DNA of 64,000 bases from CAZOEL01 sp964578835 (GCA_964578835.1 CAZOEL010000010.1:1-64000); one strand, 5' to 3'. Numbered from the stretch's first letter, positions 36,701 to 46,300 are shown. A program made the numbers and translations. Notes: generated from the sequence alone by a model not told the origin.

Positions 36701-38636
36701 GACCCCGTACGGACTGCCTGACGTTACCACCTTGCCCGACGGGCGAACGGTCGATACGGAATACAACCGCGACAGGCGGATCACGGTTCAACGTCTTACA
36801 CCCGGCAGCACCCTGACCACGGGCTACGATGCTTTCGGCCGCGCAGTCACGGTAAACTTCGGGGACGGCAACGTGATCACCACGGGCTACGGGCCGGACG
36901 GTCGCCCTTCTTCTGTGTCCGCGCCCGGGCAGAACCTCGCCCTGACCTGGATGGGCGGGATGGTCAGCTCGGAAAGCTGGACGGGACTGGTTAACGGTTC
37001 GGTCGGCGGCGCCTTTGACGGCTTCAAGAGGATCGTCTCGCAAACGGTGACCGGCTCCGATTCCACCGCATACCGGTACGATGATGATGGGCTGCTGATG
37101 GGCATGAAAGAGCCCGTCCACGAAACGAGGGACTTCAGCCTTACCCGCTATCCCGCCTCAGGCCTGATTACAGCCGCGTCCATTGGCGGGATAAGCGAAA
37201 CCTACACGCATAACGGCTTTGGCGAGGGGACCGGCTACACGGCCGGTTTCGGGGCCGCAATCCTTTACTCGGCTTCCCTTGTTCGCGACGATCTTAGCAG
37301 GATCGTGCGCAAGGAAGAAACCATGGAGGGCGTAACCACGGTTTACGGGTATAGCTATGACCTTGCGGGAAGGCTCGTTGGCTATTCGGTAAATGATGCG
37401 CCGGATGAATCCTACACTTATGACGAACGCGACAATCGAACCGCCGCCGACGGGGCGTCCGCCGCATTTGACTCCGGGGACCGGTTGACGAGTCAGGGCG
37501 GCGCGCCGTACAGCTACGACGCCGATGGACGCCTTGCGTCCAAGAATGCCGGCGCCTTTGCAACGAGCTACAGCTATGACGCACTGGGCAGGCTTTTGAG
37601 TGTCGATCCCCCCGGTGCGGATAACACGGTGAGTTACGACTACGACGGAGTCGGCAGGCGTATCCGGCGAAGCGTAAACGGAGTGGCAACCAATCTGTGG
37701 GTCTATCGAAACATCATCCTCCCGGTTGCCGAACTGGACGAGGCTGGGAATGTATTGACCCTTTTTGTCTACGGAAGCCGCCCTGTAACGCCGGACTACA
37801 TGGTGCGGGGCAGTGTGGTCTATCGGCTGATTACGGATGAAAGGGGTAGCGTACGGCTGGTGGTGAATGCCCAAACCGGGGCAGTTGCTCAGAGGATCGA
37901 CTACGATCCCTGGGGCCAGGTGAAGCATGACTCCAACCCCGGCTTTCAGCCCTTTGGTTTTGCGGGAGGGCTCTACGATCCAGCCAGCGGCCTGGTCCGG
38001 TTCGGGGTTCGCGACTACGATCCGGAGATTGGCCGTTTTACCGCTCCCGATCCCATCTATCTCGCCGGCAGACAGCTCAACCTGTACATCTACGCGTATA
38101 ACGACCCTGTAAATGCTATCGACCCCAGCGGGATGGTGAGATGGAGCCAGGTCGCCAAAGGTGGGCTCGGAATGGTCGGAGGAGGAGTTACTTTTGTTCA
38201 AGGTTTTGCTGTCTTCGAATTTGGGGCAGGGCTATCTGGAGGAGTGCCAGGAGGCGCGTTTATGGGAGGATTGCCAATTCTCACTTTGGGCGGATCGATG
38301 ATGATCAATGGCGCCTATACTTTTTCTGCTGGACTTACGAACGCGGCTATTGGCTTCATCGATCCGGCAGAACCTGGTGAGGTGCCGGCCAATATCGCTG
38401 CCTTGATCGGGCGCGTCGCCGGCGGAGAAAAGGGTGAAAAAATGGGCGACTATATCGACTTCTTTGCGGGACTGGCCACAGGACGCGCCATAGAAAAAGG
38501 GATCACAAGCTTTCCAGCAGCGCTTAACCTTGCTGGCGACATTCCAGATTATATTGACTTTGGCTCGAACCTATGGCGGGACTTCGGGCCGGAACTATCG
38601 GACTTCGAGCAGGATGCCCCTCAGCAGGCGCCGTAA
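30792..38636 (+). CDS. Teneurin-like secreted giant: CARDB-PKD-PASTA-CPD-NHL-YD shell
   Basis: 2614 residues. Residues 12-32 are a signal or anchor helix. A CARDB-like domain spans 45-155. Four PKD-like repeats run from 160 to 525 (GSGSTDxDGDxLSYxW repeated). Two PASTA domains span 533-670. A carboxypeptidase-regulatory-like domain covers about 715-800 (LNHPEFGRTKTRADGMYDMA). A plug-like region at 1030-1210 contains YLNIQVAGRNF, YDFRWDGLDAYGRE and LGGWTLSAHH. NHL beta-propeller repeats lie at 1225-1565 (LAVGPDGAVYIS, IDVGPDGSLYISD). RHS/YD repeats span 1570-2440 (RYDDDGLL, YSYDALGRLLSVD) and end with DPIYLAGRQLNLYIYAYNDP and IDPSG. The tail of about 168 residues is Gly-rich and hydrophobic. 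The core order equals that of teneurins. It is probably a surface or released polymorphic toxin-like or adhesion protein. Confidence 0.88.
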   Translation: MGFKRRLSVKLPFSLLAFVALGLLFFGIICSNIPKDASSLNAAELPDFTGSFLKLDALKEGVKLKASFEVKNIGSDFKQAFKVSFYLSQDGVTKGEQLKSALMKKGMKAGKKKKISLSYTSSSSLLGKFIIAEIDSEAQVEESDETNNTRSRIIVPKHYPIANAGLDQTVAPGASVQLDGSGSTDPDGDPLSYAWSIKSIPQGSSAALSDASEVKPIFTVDLPGSYVVELIVRDPKYESFPDSVTISTENSAPVANAGPDRTAPLGSLVTLDGSGSTDVDGDSLSYSWSFESIPNGSGASLTDPLSVAPSFTVDLPGNYTAKLLVGDGTLPSDPDSVVISTENSRPVADAGEDQTVEPGETAALDGSGSKDVDGDPLSYDWSILSKPAGSGVELSDAAIVNPVFIPDLPGLYVVQLIVDDGKIQSDPDTVSITRENSPPVADAGASRVVLVGNAVALDGSKSSDPDNDPLSYSWTLTAKPEGSAASLLNADKVNPSFTPDVAGEYEAQLIVGDGSLQSIPDSVGITAANLIATVPDVAGLPKEEAEALITSAGLAVGEITLEISDTVPEGSVIRQSPGAGSAVESGSSVSLVVSLGPPHIAEVPDVVGSDKAGAIASIKSSGFMVGAIDSQHSDIVPAGNVISQEPVGGTALMQGSAVRLVISLGSFENWSPPAPEEIASEIDPTVVTIVSEVTTFLYSGENPVQTGVQKEEMAPTRIAVLRGKVFDATASPLAGVEISVLNHPEFGRTKTRADGMYDMAVNGGGPLTLNYLKAGLISAQRTVTVPWQDWLQVEDVVMIGRDSATTAIDSTLNSYQAHRATVTADTDGSRRATILFPPGTTATLGSGATLDRYTVRATEFTVGPNGPNAMPAQLPPTSAYTYAVKISLDESGENEMITFNQPVQFYVENFIGFPVGTPVPTGYYDPAKAAWIAIPDGVVIKIISEAGGIAEIDTDGDDAADNAEMSVEERTLLATLYEPGAELWRVPISHFSTIDCNYGSGPNDGATPPKDINIDISNNKSKPSSNPQQVGGSLNPESRTLTETINLVGVPFSLNYSSQRVKDGPQDIAIKLSGATLPPQIMKIYLNIQVAGRNFAHQFDPSPSLVYDFRWDGLDAYGRETNGAQEITVRIGYEYPDYFYRPISSSGRVGGFGRVRLIPTGIRARTTTILWANPLTYAGKSMAAGAFDPRGQGLGGWTLSAHHAYDMKRRAVYMGDGGVKVSDGIGAVRHLAGTGSYGYTGDGGPAKLAELRDVKGLAVGPDGAVYISGAAEVRRVDPQTGIITTVAGDEGSGGGDPEVGLSSPSGIDVGPDGSLYISDVGNCRILRVDPQGIMTTVAGGGAQPQGPIEIMAGVADCVDEGDGGPATEARLLLPSDVAVAPEGSFYIKTAQYIRHVGTDGMITTIDQFDDVRDRDRIALGPDGSLYVSEYDACRIRRMGTDGVVTTVAGTGECDFGGAYFMEGVPATETRLESPTDIAVALDGVLYIVESLGYSFGSNNRIRRVGTDGIITTMIPGDGTVSIPEGDKGPPRVDLGNAVIACGPDGLLYFGGNNSIAVGMLQPAMPGLEGTDVILPSLRGDLLYVFSSSGKHLETRNALTNAVLFAFAYDGQGRLSAVTDFDGSATLIERDPSGNPTGIVGPYGKRTALEINDDGWLRRVTNPGGGVWNLSYSGAGGLLTQVVTPRDGAYGFQYDLTGRVNRAVDADNAETLLSSSGLLENGEETTMTSPEGIVTRYRTEYLTTGEVRVTTTFADGRTSQQRDFPDFTREITFAEGIRTTMEFGPDPRFGMQLPHLKNAATTRPDGPTTTTTLEMEVTLTDPNDLFSLQRVVQTTTVNGESRTVDFDAASRAFTRTSPEGRESKSRIDEAGRIIELQYGGLEATTFTYDASGRIAQVAQGGRTTEYEYGADGLLSGMTDPLDRTGRYERDPDGRILKQWLPDDRMISYAYDIGGMPTSLTPPAGEGYSFTWTPYGLPDVTTLPDGRTVDTEYNRDRRITVQRLTPGSTLTTGYDAFGRAVTVNFGDGNVITTGYGPDGRPSSVSAPGQNLALTWMGGMVSSESWTGLVNGSVGGAFDGFKRIVSQTVTGSDSTAYRYDDDGLLMGMKEPVHETRDFSLTRYPASGLITAASIGGISETYTHNGFGEGTGYTAGFGAAILYSASLVRDDLSRIVRKEETMEGVTTVYGYSYDLAGRLVGYSVNDAPDESYTYDERDNRTAADGASAAFDSGDRLTSQGGAPYSYDADGRLASKNAGAFATSYSYDALGRLLSVDPPGADNTVSYDYDGVGRRIRRSVNGVATNLWVYRNIILPVAELDEAGNVLTLFVYGSRPVTPDYMVRGSVVYRLITDERGSVRLVVNAQTGAVAQRIDYDPWGQVKHDSNPGFQPFGFAGGLYDPASGLVRFGVRDYDPEIGRFTAPDPIYLAGRQLNLYIYAYNDPVNAIDPSGMVRWSQVAKGGLGMVGGGVTFVQGFAVFEFGAGLSGGVPGGAFMGGLPILTLGGSMMINGAYTFSAGLTNAAIGFIDPAEPGEVPANIAALIGRVAGGEKGEKMGDYIDFFAGLATGRAIEKGITSFPAALNLAGDIPDYIDFGSNLWRDFGPELSDFEQDAPQQAP

Positions 38637-38957
38637 CCCGGGCAGAGATGTTCCTTCCGTGATTTCCGACCAGCTTCCCTTTCCCCCAAAGGAAGTGGGA
38701 AAGGGAAAAACAACTCTTTACCTGCTCGCAGCAGTTCTCTTTTTGAACCTGATAGTTGCATAGCATCGGGTGGGTGAAGCTTTATCGCGCCTGCCATTTG
38801 GCGCATGGAGCCGTTTTTTGGTGGGCGGGAAAAAGCTCTGCCCACCCTGCGCCGGCCATAATGAGAACTGCTGACCTGCCCGAAAACCACTTGTTGTTCC
38901 GACTCACCTCAGGTAATATTCTTACTATTAAGATTCTTACTGAAAAGGAGGTCGCTC
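38637..38957. other. 320-bp gap after the giant gene
   Basis: No immunity-type gene is visible directly downstream. About 38768-38790 holds gggtgggtgaagctttatcgcgcc, a fragment of the repeat body seen at 27556-27590 and 28345-28365. The last 20 bp carry the AAAGGAGG site of the antitoxin gene. Confidence 0.5.
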
Positions 38958-39182
38958 ATGCGCGTCACAACAAAGGGGCAGGTAACCATACCGCAGGAAA
39001 TTCGCGAAAAGCTCGGAATTACCGCAAACAGTGAAGTGGACTTTCTGGAAGACGGTGAGCGGGTCTACCTGGTAAAAAAAATCGGTCCCCGTTTGCCGAA
39101 GAAATTCAAGGCGCTCCGAGGTGTTGCTACGGTCAAAATGACGACGGATGAGATCATGGCGCTCACCAGAGGTTGCGAATGA
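38958..39182 (+). CDS. AbrB/MazE-type antitoxin (VapB-like)
   Basis: 74 residues. The first 45 form a swapped-hairpin AbrB DNA-binding domain (MRVTTKGQVTIPQEIREKLG, then VDFLEDGERVYLVKK). The C-terminal part would wrap the toxin. AAAGGAGG lies 8 bases upstream. Its stop overlaps the start of the PIN toxin gene. It neutralises the toxin and represses the operon. Confidence 0.9.
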   Translation: MRVTTKGQVTIPQEIREKLGITANSEVDFLEDGERVYLVKKIGPRLPKKFKALRGVATVKMTTDEIMALTRGCE

Positions 39183-39619
39183 TAGGCCTTTTGGTGGACT
39201 CCAACGTTCTGCTCGATGTTTTTGAGGATGATCCGGTATGGGCGCAATGGTCGGAGGAAATGCTCGAATACTACAGCACTACTCACGTCCTTTGCATCAA
39301 CCCGGTCATCTACGCCGAAATCTCCGTAGGATTCGCGCACATCGAAGAACTGGAAGCGGCAATTGCCAATTGTGGAGTCCGGATGTTGGAAGTTCCGAAG
39401 GAGGCGCTTTTCCTGGCCGCCAAGGTATTCGTTGATTACCGTAGACGCAAGGGAATAAGAGTGTCGCCTCTTCCTGACTTCTTTATCGGCGCTCATGCGG
39501 CTGTCGAAAACCTGGCGCTTCTCACTCGTGATCTATCGAGGTACAAATCGTACTTTCCCACAGTGGAGCTCATTTCTCCGAAAGACTCCAGTCCCGGGCG
39601 GCGATATCGGAACAACTGA
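39179..39619 (+). CDS. PIN-domain toxin (VapC-like ribonuclease)
   Basis: 146 residues from the ATG at 39179, which overlaps the antitoxin stop (ATGA). The four acidic residues of a PIN nuclease are present: Asp7 (LLVDSNVLLD), Glu47 (YAEISVG), Asp100 (PLPDFFIGAHA) and Asp118 (LLTRDLSRY). It probably cleaves RNA when the antitoxin is lost. The frame is intact. Confidence 0.9.
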   Translation: MIGLLVDSNVLLDVFEDDPVWAQWSEEMLEYYSTTHVLCINPVIYAEISVGFAHIEELEAAIANCGVRMLEVPKEALFLAAKVFVDYRRRKGIRVSPLPDFFIGAHAAVENLALLTRDLSRYKSYFPTVELISPKDSSPGRRYRNN

Positions 39620-40274
39620 AGACCGCTCTCCTCTGTCTTGATGTAATCCCCATGCGCTGTCGCTATTCAACATATACAAATCTTCTACATTATACGCGTT
39701 TCCGTAGCCAATTCTCAATATTATGGGAGGCTAAGCTCACCGCGATTTGGCGCATAATATTTTCCGAGGCGCTATTGTTGGAGCGCAAGGACTTGATGCG
39801 GTTCCTCTAAGGAATGTCAAATCCATCTCAGTCGCTGTTGCTGGGTTGCTGGGAAGAATTGCTGGATTGCTCGTCCAACGAAGGTGAGGTCTGGATGGCG
39901 CAGTTCGCCGGTTTCAAGCTTTAGAAGACTCCCCACCAAAAGAGACGCGATATTTACAGTCAAACGCATGGCAGAATACATCCATTTCCCTACTGGTCCA
40001 AAGAGTCCCCCGCCCTTATCCTCACGTAGAGAAGGAGGGTAGATTTGCCTATGAATTGGAAAAGAGTAACCTCATGGACTTCTAACAGACATAGCAGCCA
40101 AATCCAACCCTCTTCGGAATAGCGCCGGCGGCCGCCAGGGAGGCATGTGATGTTCTTGAGGCCCTTTCTTCAGAAAGGCTATCCGCTCTTCAGGGCTTTA
40201 AGGTACGTGGAATGACTTCGAGGGGAGAGAGCGCTTGCGCTTGATCGCTCCATGCACATGAGAGGGTTGCCACG
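39620..40274. other. 650-bp intergenic region
   Basis: No gene, repeat family member or RNA was recognised. Part is AT-rich (about 39655-39770). It separates the TA pair from the PBP gene and must hold the latter's promoter. Confidence 0.4.
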
Positions 40275-42650
40275 ATGAGGAGATATAATCGGCGTAGATG
40301 TGGAAGGCGTCGCTTAGCGCAGCCATCCTTTCTTTCCATGGCGGCATTCTGCATTCTTCTTATCTCCGGAGTGGCGCTGCACGCCATTGAGCCTGGTTTA
40401 CACGGCTTGCTTCCGAGCATCTCTCCGGTTAAGCGCTATCACCCACCGCTAGTGACTTCCATCTATGCTTCGGATGGCTCCCTCATCGCCGAATACTGCT
40501 CTGAGCGCCGGTACATCATTTCCCTTTCCGAAGCTCCGCCTCATCTTCTACAAGCGATCCTCGCCGCTGAGGACGCGCGTTTCTACGAGCATGGGGGATT
40601 GGATTTGCAGGGCATCGCCCGAGCCATGTTGAAAAACATCCGGGCCGGCGAGGTGGTTCAAGGCGGGAGCACCATCACTCAGCAAGTGGTGAAGTCCCTT
40701 CTCCTTAGCTCCGAGCGAACCTGGGGCCGGAAGCTGAAAGAGGCTATCCTCGCCTATTTGATCGACAAGACCATGACCAAAGACGAGATTCTCCACCTCT
40801 ACATCAATCAGATATACTTTGGAGCTGGAGCCTACGGTGTGGAGGCCGCCGCGCGCGCTTACTTCGATAAGAGCGCAGGAGAGTTGAGCCTGGCGGAAGC
40901 CGCGCTCCTATCGGGACTACCCAAAGCGCCAAGCCGGACCTCTCCGCTTCAAAACATCGAAGCCGCCCGTGAGCGGCAGCGCTATGTGCTGACGAGGATG
41001 ACCGAGGCCGGCTTTATCAACAAAGATGAAGCATATCAAGCCTACGCTGAGCCCCTCCGGTTCGCCAAGCCTCGAAGCTCGAGCTTGAAGAACACGGATT
41101 ACTTCACCGAGGAAGTGCGTCGGCAGGTTGAAGCGCGCTTTGGGAGAGACGCGCTCTACAAAGAAGGGCTGCACATCCACACGACTCTCGACCTCAACGC
41201 CCAAAGACTTGCCGAGAGGGCTCTTGATCATGGCCTGAGGGAGATCGACAAGCGTCATTCCAGCTACAGGGGCCTCCACCTCAGTGTGCCTGCGGAGGAC
41301 TGGCCCACCACCCGAAGGGTGCTCATCGAGGAAAACGGCGCCCTCATGGAAGGAAAGATCGTCTCATCGCTCGTTCTGAGCTTCGATGTCACAACGGGGC
41401 TCTGTTTGCTCGACCTGGGAGAGGCTCGGGCAAAGATGCAACGCTCGGGCTGGGATTGGACCAAGGCCTCAATGAAGAGGGCAAGCAGAATGTTTCGCGT
41501 AGGCGATATTGTTCGCGTCCGGCTGGAGAGTCACTCTCATGACGATACCTGGAATGCAGTTCTTGAGCAGGACCCTGAGGTAGAAGGAGCCCTGATGGCG
41601 ATAAACCCCGCCACAGGAGAGATTCTTTGCATGGTTGGCGGCAGAAGCTTTGAGAAAAGTCAGTTCAACCGCTGCACTCAGGCCATGCGTCAGCCTGGCT
41701 CCGCCTTCAAGCCAATCATCTATGCCGCAGCTCTCGATAAGGGCTACACCGCCTCTTCCATCCTCATCGACTCGCCCCTCTCCGTCGGCGATGGGAGCAT
41801 CAGGGGGCAATGGAGGCCAAAGAACTACGATCTGCAGTTCTGGGGACCCATACCGCTGCGCAGGGCCCTCGTCCATTCGCGCAACATTCCAACAGTGAAG
41901 CTCCTATCCGATATCGGCATCGACTACGCCATCGATTACGCCAGGAAGCTCGGAATCAACTCGCCTTTGCCATCCGAGCTATCGTTGGCTCTGGGCTCAT
42001 CGGGCGTATCGCTCAGGGAGCTCGTGACCGCTTATACTCCCTTCGCCAACGCGGGAAATAGGGTGGAGCCGCATTTGATCGAGCATATCAATGACAGGAA
42101 CGGAAAGCTCATCGACGAGAACCAACTGAAGAGCGAGCAGGCAATCTCCTCTCAGACCGCCTATATCATGACTCACCTGCTCTCGGCCGTGGTCGAGGAG
42201 GGGACCGGAGCGCGCGCCAAAGCCATCGATCGTCCGGCGGCGGGAAAAACAGGCACAACCAACGAGATGAAGGATGCATGGTTTGTCGGCTACACTCCGT
42301 CGGTTCTTGCAGGCGTTTGGGTGGGCTATGACAATCATCGAATGTCCCTGGGAAAGGGGGAGACGGGGGGACGCGCCGCCTGCCCCATATGGGTGGATTT
42401 CATGCGGGAATTTCTGAAAGACTCTCCAGTAGAGACATTCGCCATTCCCTCGGGGATCGTTATGACAAAGATGAATCCCCGCACCGGCGCCATAGGCCGC
42501 GCCGATGATTCGGCTGGAGTATACGCAGCTTTTGCCGGCGAGCCCCCAACCGAGCATGCCTCAGGAAACCGCAGACTCAAAAAAGCAGCCAAAAGCCCTT
42601 CACGGGAGATCACCTCAATCGAGTCTTTTTTTAAATCCGAGCTCTTCTGA
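40275..42650 (+). CDS. Class A penicillin-binding protein (PBP1A type)
   Basis: 791 residues. A short basic tail and one membrane helix (about 22-40) anchor the enzyme, with the rest in the periplasm. The glycosyltransferase domain (about 75-260) has catalytic Glu99 in AAEDARFYEHGGLD, plus GGSTITQQVVKSLLL and LYINQIYFGAGAYGVEAAA. An OB-type linker follows (about 330-430). The transpeptidase domain carries SAFK (Ser476), HSRN and KTGTT (near 657). It polymerises lipid II and crosslinks peptidoglycan. No partner genes are nearby. Confidence 0.95.
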   Translation: MRRYNRRRCGRRRLAQPSFLSMAAFCILLISGVALHAIEPGLHGLLPSISPVKRYHPPLVTSIYASDGSLIAEYCSERRYIISLSEAPPHLLQAILAAEDARFYEHGGLDLQGIARAMLKNIRAGEVVQGGSTITQQVVKSLLLSSERTWGRKLKEAILAYLIDKTMTKDEILHLYINQIYFGAGAYGVEAAARAYFDKSAGELSLAEAALLSGLPKAPSRTSPLQNIEAARERQRYVLTRMTEAGFINKDEAYQAYAEPLRFAKPRSSSLKNTDYFTEEVRRQVEARFGRDALYKEGLHIHTTLDLNAQRLAERALDHGLREIDKRHSSYRGLHLSVPAEDWPTTRRVLIEENGALMEGKIVSSLVLSFDVTTGLCLLDLGEARAKMQRSGWDWTKASMKRASRMFRVGDIVRVRLESHSHDDTWNAVLEQDPEVEGALMAINPATGEILCMVGGRSFEKSQFNRCTQAMRQPGSAFKPIIYAAALDKGYTASSILIDSPLSVGDGSIRGQWRPKNYDLQFWGPIPLRRALVHSRNIPTVKLLSDIGIDYAIDYARKLGINSPLPSELSLALGSSGVSLRELVTAYTPFANAGNRVEPHLIEHINDRNGKLIDENQLKSEQAISSQTAYIMTHLLSAVVEEGTGARAKAIDRPAAGKTGTTNEMKDAWFVGYTPSVLAGVWVGYDNHRMSLGKGETGGRAACPIWVDFMREFLKDSPVETFAIPSGIVMTKMNPRTGAIGRADDSAGVYAAFAGEPPTEHASGNRRLKKAAKSPSREITSIESFFKSELF

Positions 42651-43327
42651 GCACCCGCGCCTTGGAGCTGTTCTTGCCATGCGTCAGCAACCGACGCCCT
42701 CGAGGATGTAGGGGATTCGCCCCGGCCACCTGGATTTTCTAAAACTCTGGTGGAACGTGATACGCCGTGAGGGCAAGTCCAATTGAAATATTCCCACGGT
42801 ATATTTGTTCTCATTCAGAAATGACCATGTGTACGGGAATCTTTTTCCCTGCACTTCGCTCCCAAATGCTTCCCGTGAAAGCCCTGAAAGGGCGAAATAC
42901 CATAGCCCAGGGCAACGCCCTGGGTCCGGAAGCCGCACAACCTCCCCGGAGCCCTGTAAGGGCGAAATATCCAGAAAGTGGTTATCTCGCCCTTACAGGG
43001 CTTGGAGAAGAGTATGGCGGGATCCCTACCCGGGGCGATGCCCCGGGCTATGGTATTTCGCCCCTTCAGGGCTGATTCCAACAGCAGAAGTGACTGGAAT
43101 AGAGGCTAACCGGGCGTTACGATTGTTCAATCATCACAGAACAAGATAGCCCTGGAAATATTCCTGCTACTGTTGCAAGCTCGCCCATGGTATATATCAT
43201 TGCAGACCAAATAATATGAATCCTGAGCTATATTACAGGGCTGCGGTCTGTTGGCTTTTCCAGATGCTTTCCCGGCGCCTGTGTTTACATAATCGGTCCG
43301 GAAATCTGGCTCGGAGGAGAGCTCGAT
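42651..43327. other. 680-bp intergenic region with palindromic element
   Basis: Apart from the element at 42880-43073, no coding frame or RNA is convincing. The kinase promoter should lie in 43180-43320. Confidence 0.4.
42880..43073. repeat. 194-bp nested palindromic element (REP-like)
   Basis: The outer arms are agccctgaaagggcgaaata and tatttcgccccttcagggct. Next are catagcccagggc / cccgggctatgg words. An inner pair gccctgtaagggcgaaat / tctcgcccttacagggct follows. The build parallels 8813-9068 with different words. No coding content. Confidence 0.75.
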
Positions 43328-46300
43328 ATGCAGGATGAACTGAAGACAAAAAAGGAATTGTTAGCAGAACTGCATGAATTGCGTAACCGGGTTGCTGAAT
43401 TGGAGAAGGATCAGAGGGAGCCTAAACGGCCCAACCATGCGCAGCAGGATCAGCTCCATGATGAGCTTGGACATCCACTGCACATGGATGGATCCCTATC
43501 CGATGCTGTCGACAACCAAAAACTCCGGGACGATTTCCACCGAATCATGCTGGAACAGCGCGCCATTCTCGATATAGCCAATGTTGCCATCTCTCTGGTC
43601 CGTGACCGCAAACAGGTGTGGATAAACCGCAAGGCGGAAGAGATGTTCCAGTATCCCAAGGAGGAGTTGGTCGGTCACACCACACGCAAGCTATACCCTT
43701 CGCGGGAAGCCTATGAGCAGCTGGGCAAGGATGCCTATCCCGTGCTGGCGCAGGGGCTGACGTATGAGACTGTGCAAGAGCTTGTGCGCCGTGACGGATC
43801 TCACATCTGGGTAAGGTACAATGGCAGGGCCGTCGATCCGCCTGACCTGTCGGTAGGCACACTGTGGGTCTTGGAGGATATCACCGAGCGCAAACTAATG
43901 GAGCAGGAGCTCCAGCGGGCTCACGACGAGCTTGAGCAGCGCGTGGCCGAACGTACGGAAACATTGATGCGCGTTAATGAAGCGCTGCATTCGGAGATTT
44001 CCGGACGTAAGCGGGTGGAAGAGGCTCTGCGTCAAAGTGAAGAACGGTATCGCCTTCTCGTCGATACCGCAAACGAAGGCGTCTGGTCCATGGACGCTGA
44101 CCATCGAACCACTTATGTCAACCGGGCCATGGCCGAGATGCTGGGTTACGCACCTTCCGAGATTTTGGGAAAAAAAGTGGAGGAATTTTTCTTCCCTGAG
44201 GACTTGGCTTATCATGAGCAACGTATGGAGAGGCGGCATGCCGGAGAGGATGAAGTCTATGAGAGACGGTTCAGGAGACGCGACGGCTCTCCCCTCTGGA
44301 CCCTGGTTTCGGCCAAGGCTCTGAAAAGCAGTGAAGGGGCGTTTGCCGGCAGCTTCGCCATGTTCACAGACATTAGCGAGCGCAAGCGTTCAGAAGAGGC
44401 GGTGCGGGAACGTGAAGCCCGATTTCGCGCTCTATTCGAGAACGCGCCACTGCCGTACCAGTCGTTGGATGAAAAGGGATTCTTTCTCGATGTGAACCGC
44501 AAATGGCTCGAGACGCTGGGCTACGAGAAAAAAGAGGTGATTGGACGCTGGTTTGGAGACTTCCTGGGCCAGGGATTCGTTGAGCACTTCGACCGAAATT
44601 TCCCCATGTTCAAGGAGGCGTGCGCTATCGACGGCGTCGAGTTCGACATGGTCAAGAAGAATGGCGGGATCATCCAGGTTTCTTTCAACGGCCGCGTGCA
44701 ACTTGACGCTCAGGGGCATTTCGTCTGCACCCACTGCATCTTTGTAGATGTTACGGAGCGCAAGGAGACTGAGCGTAAGCTTAGAGATCAGGAGAGAGCG
44801 CTCTCCTACATCCTGGAGGATGCCCTCTCGGGCTACTGGGACTGGAACATCAAGGAAGGCGCCGAATACCTGAGTCCCACATTCAAAAAAATGTTCGGCT
44901 ATGACGATCATGAACTGCCAAACTTGCCGGAGACATGGCAGAAACTGATCTTCCCCGAGGATCTGCCTGGCGTTATGGAAAGCTTTGAGGCACATGTCCG
45001 GACGCGCGGGAAGCATCCCTACTACAACGAAGTGCGGTATAGGCACAAGGACGGTTCCACTGTATGGGTCATCTGCGCGGGACGCGTCATTGAGTGGACG
45101 GATGACGGCGCTCCAATTCGTATGGTCGGCTGTCACGTTGATGTCTCAGAGCGCAAGCGGGTGGAGGCGGCAGCCCGCGATGCAGCGATGAGACTGCGGG
45201 AGTCTGTCCAAGCTGCCAACATTGGCCTGTGGGATTGGGATCTTGCCACTGACAGGGTCAGCTATTCTCCCGAATGGAAAAGTCAGATTGGTTATGAAGA
45301 AGACGAAATCGCAGACGATTTCAAGGAATGGGAAAGCCGCGTCCATCCGGACGACCTAGCCGTAACGCTTTCTCAAGTACGGCAAGCTCTCTACGATCCG
45401 CCTCACAGGTTTCATTCGGAATTCCGATTTCGCCACAAAGACGGCTCCTACCGCTGGATTCTGGCCCAGGGCTCGGTGCACCCGGATGAATCCGGCAGAC
45501 CGTTTCGGGCTATGGGGTCCCACATCGACATTACCGAGCGTAAGAAGGCGGAAGATGCCATGAGGCTCCATTCCGCAGTCATGGAGGTGGTCTCGGAAGG
45601 CATCCTCCTTGTCGGATGGGAAGATTATCTCATCAAATGGACGAATCACAAATGCGAAAGGATGTTTGGCTACGATCCCGGCGAAATGATCGGGATGCTG
45701 GTCGACAGGATCAACGCTCCCAACGATAGGACGCCCTCGGAAACCAGAGCCTCCATTGTCGCTTTACTCGTCGAAACCGGAGAGTGGTATGCAGAGATCC
45801 AAAACATAAAGAAGGATGGAAAGGTTTTCTGGAGCCTTGCGCATGTCTCTCTCTTTGACCATCCGGAATATGGGAAAGTCATGGTGTCCGCGCTCACCGA
45901 CATCACTGATCGAAAGAGGGCGGAAGAAGAAAAAGAGAAGCTCGAGACCCAGCTCCGCCACGCTCAGAAAATGGAAGCCGTGGGAACCCTTGCTGGCGGT
46001 ATCGCACATGATTTCAACAACATCCTTGCCCCAATCATCGGCTATACAGAGATGGTGATGGTGGACCTCCCCCCACAGGCTGCTCCTATGCGCGCCGATC
46101 TCGAGCAGGTGCTCCGCGCAGCTCACAGGGCAAGGGAACTGGTGAAGCAGATTCTGGCATTTTCCCGCCACGGGCAGGACCAAAAAAGAGTGCCCATTGA
46201 TGTTGGCTCCATCGTGAAGGAAGCATTGAAGCTCATGCGGGCATCCCTTCCAACCTCCGTCGAGATCCAGCAGAGCATTCAAAGCGTTACGGCTCTAGCC

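Noticed and set aside
35490..38201. Long antisense open frames (543 and 347 codons) within the giant YD gene
   Set aside because: They mirror the codon pattern of the real gene on the other strand, lack ribosome sites and match no family.
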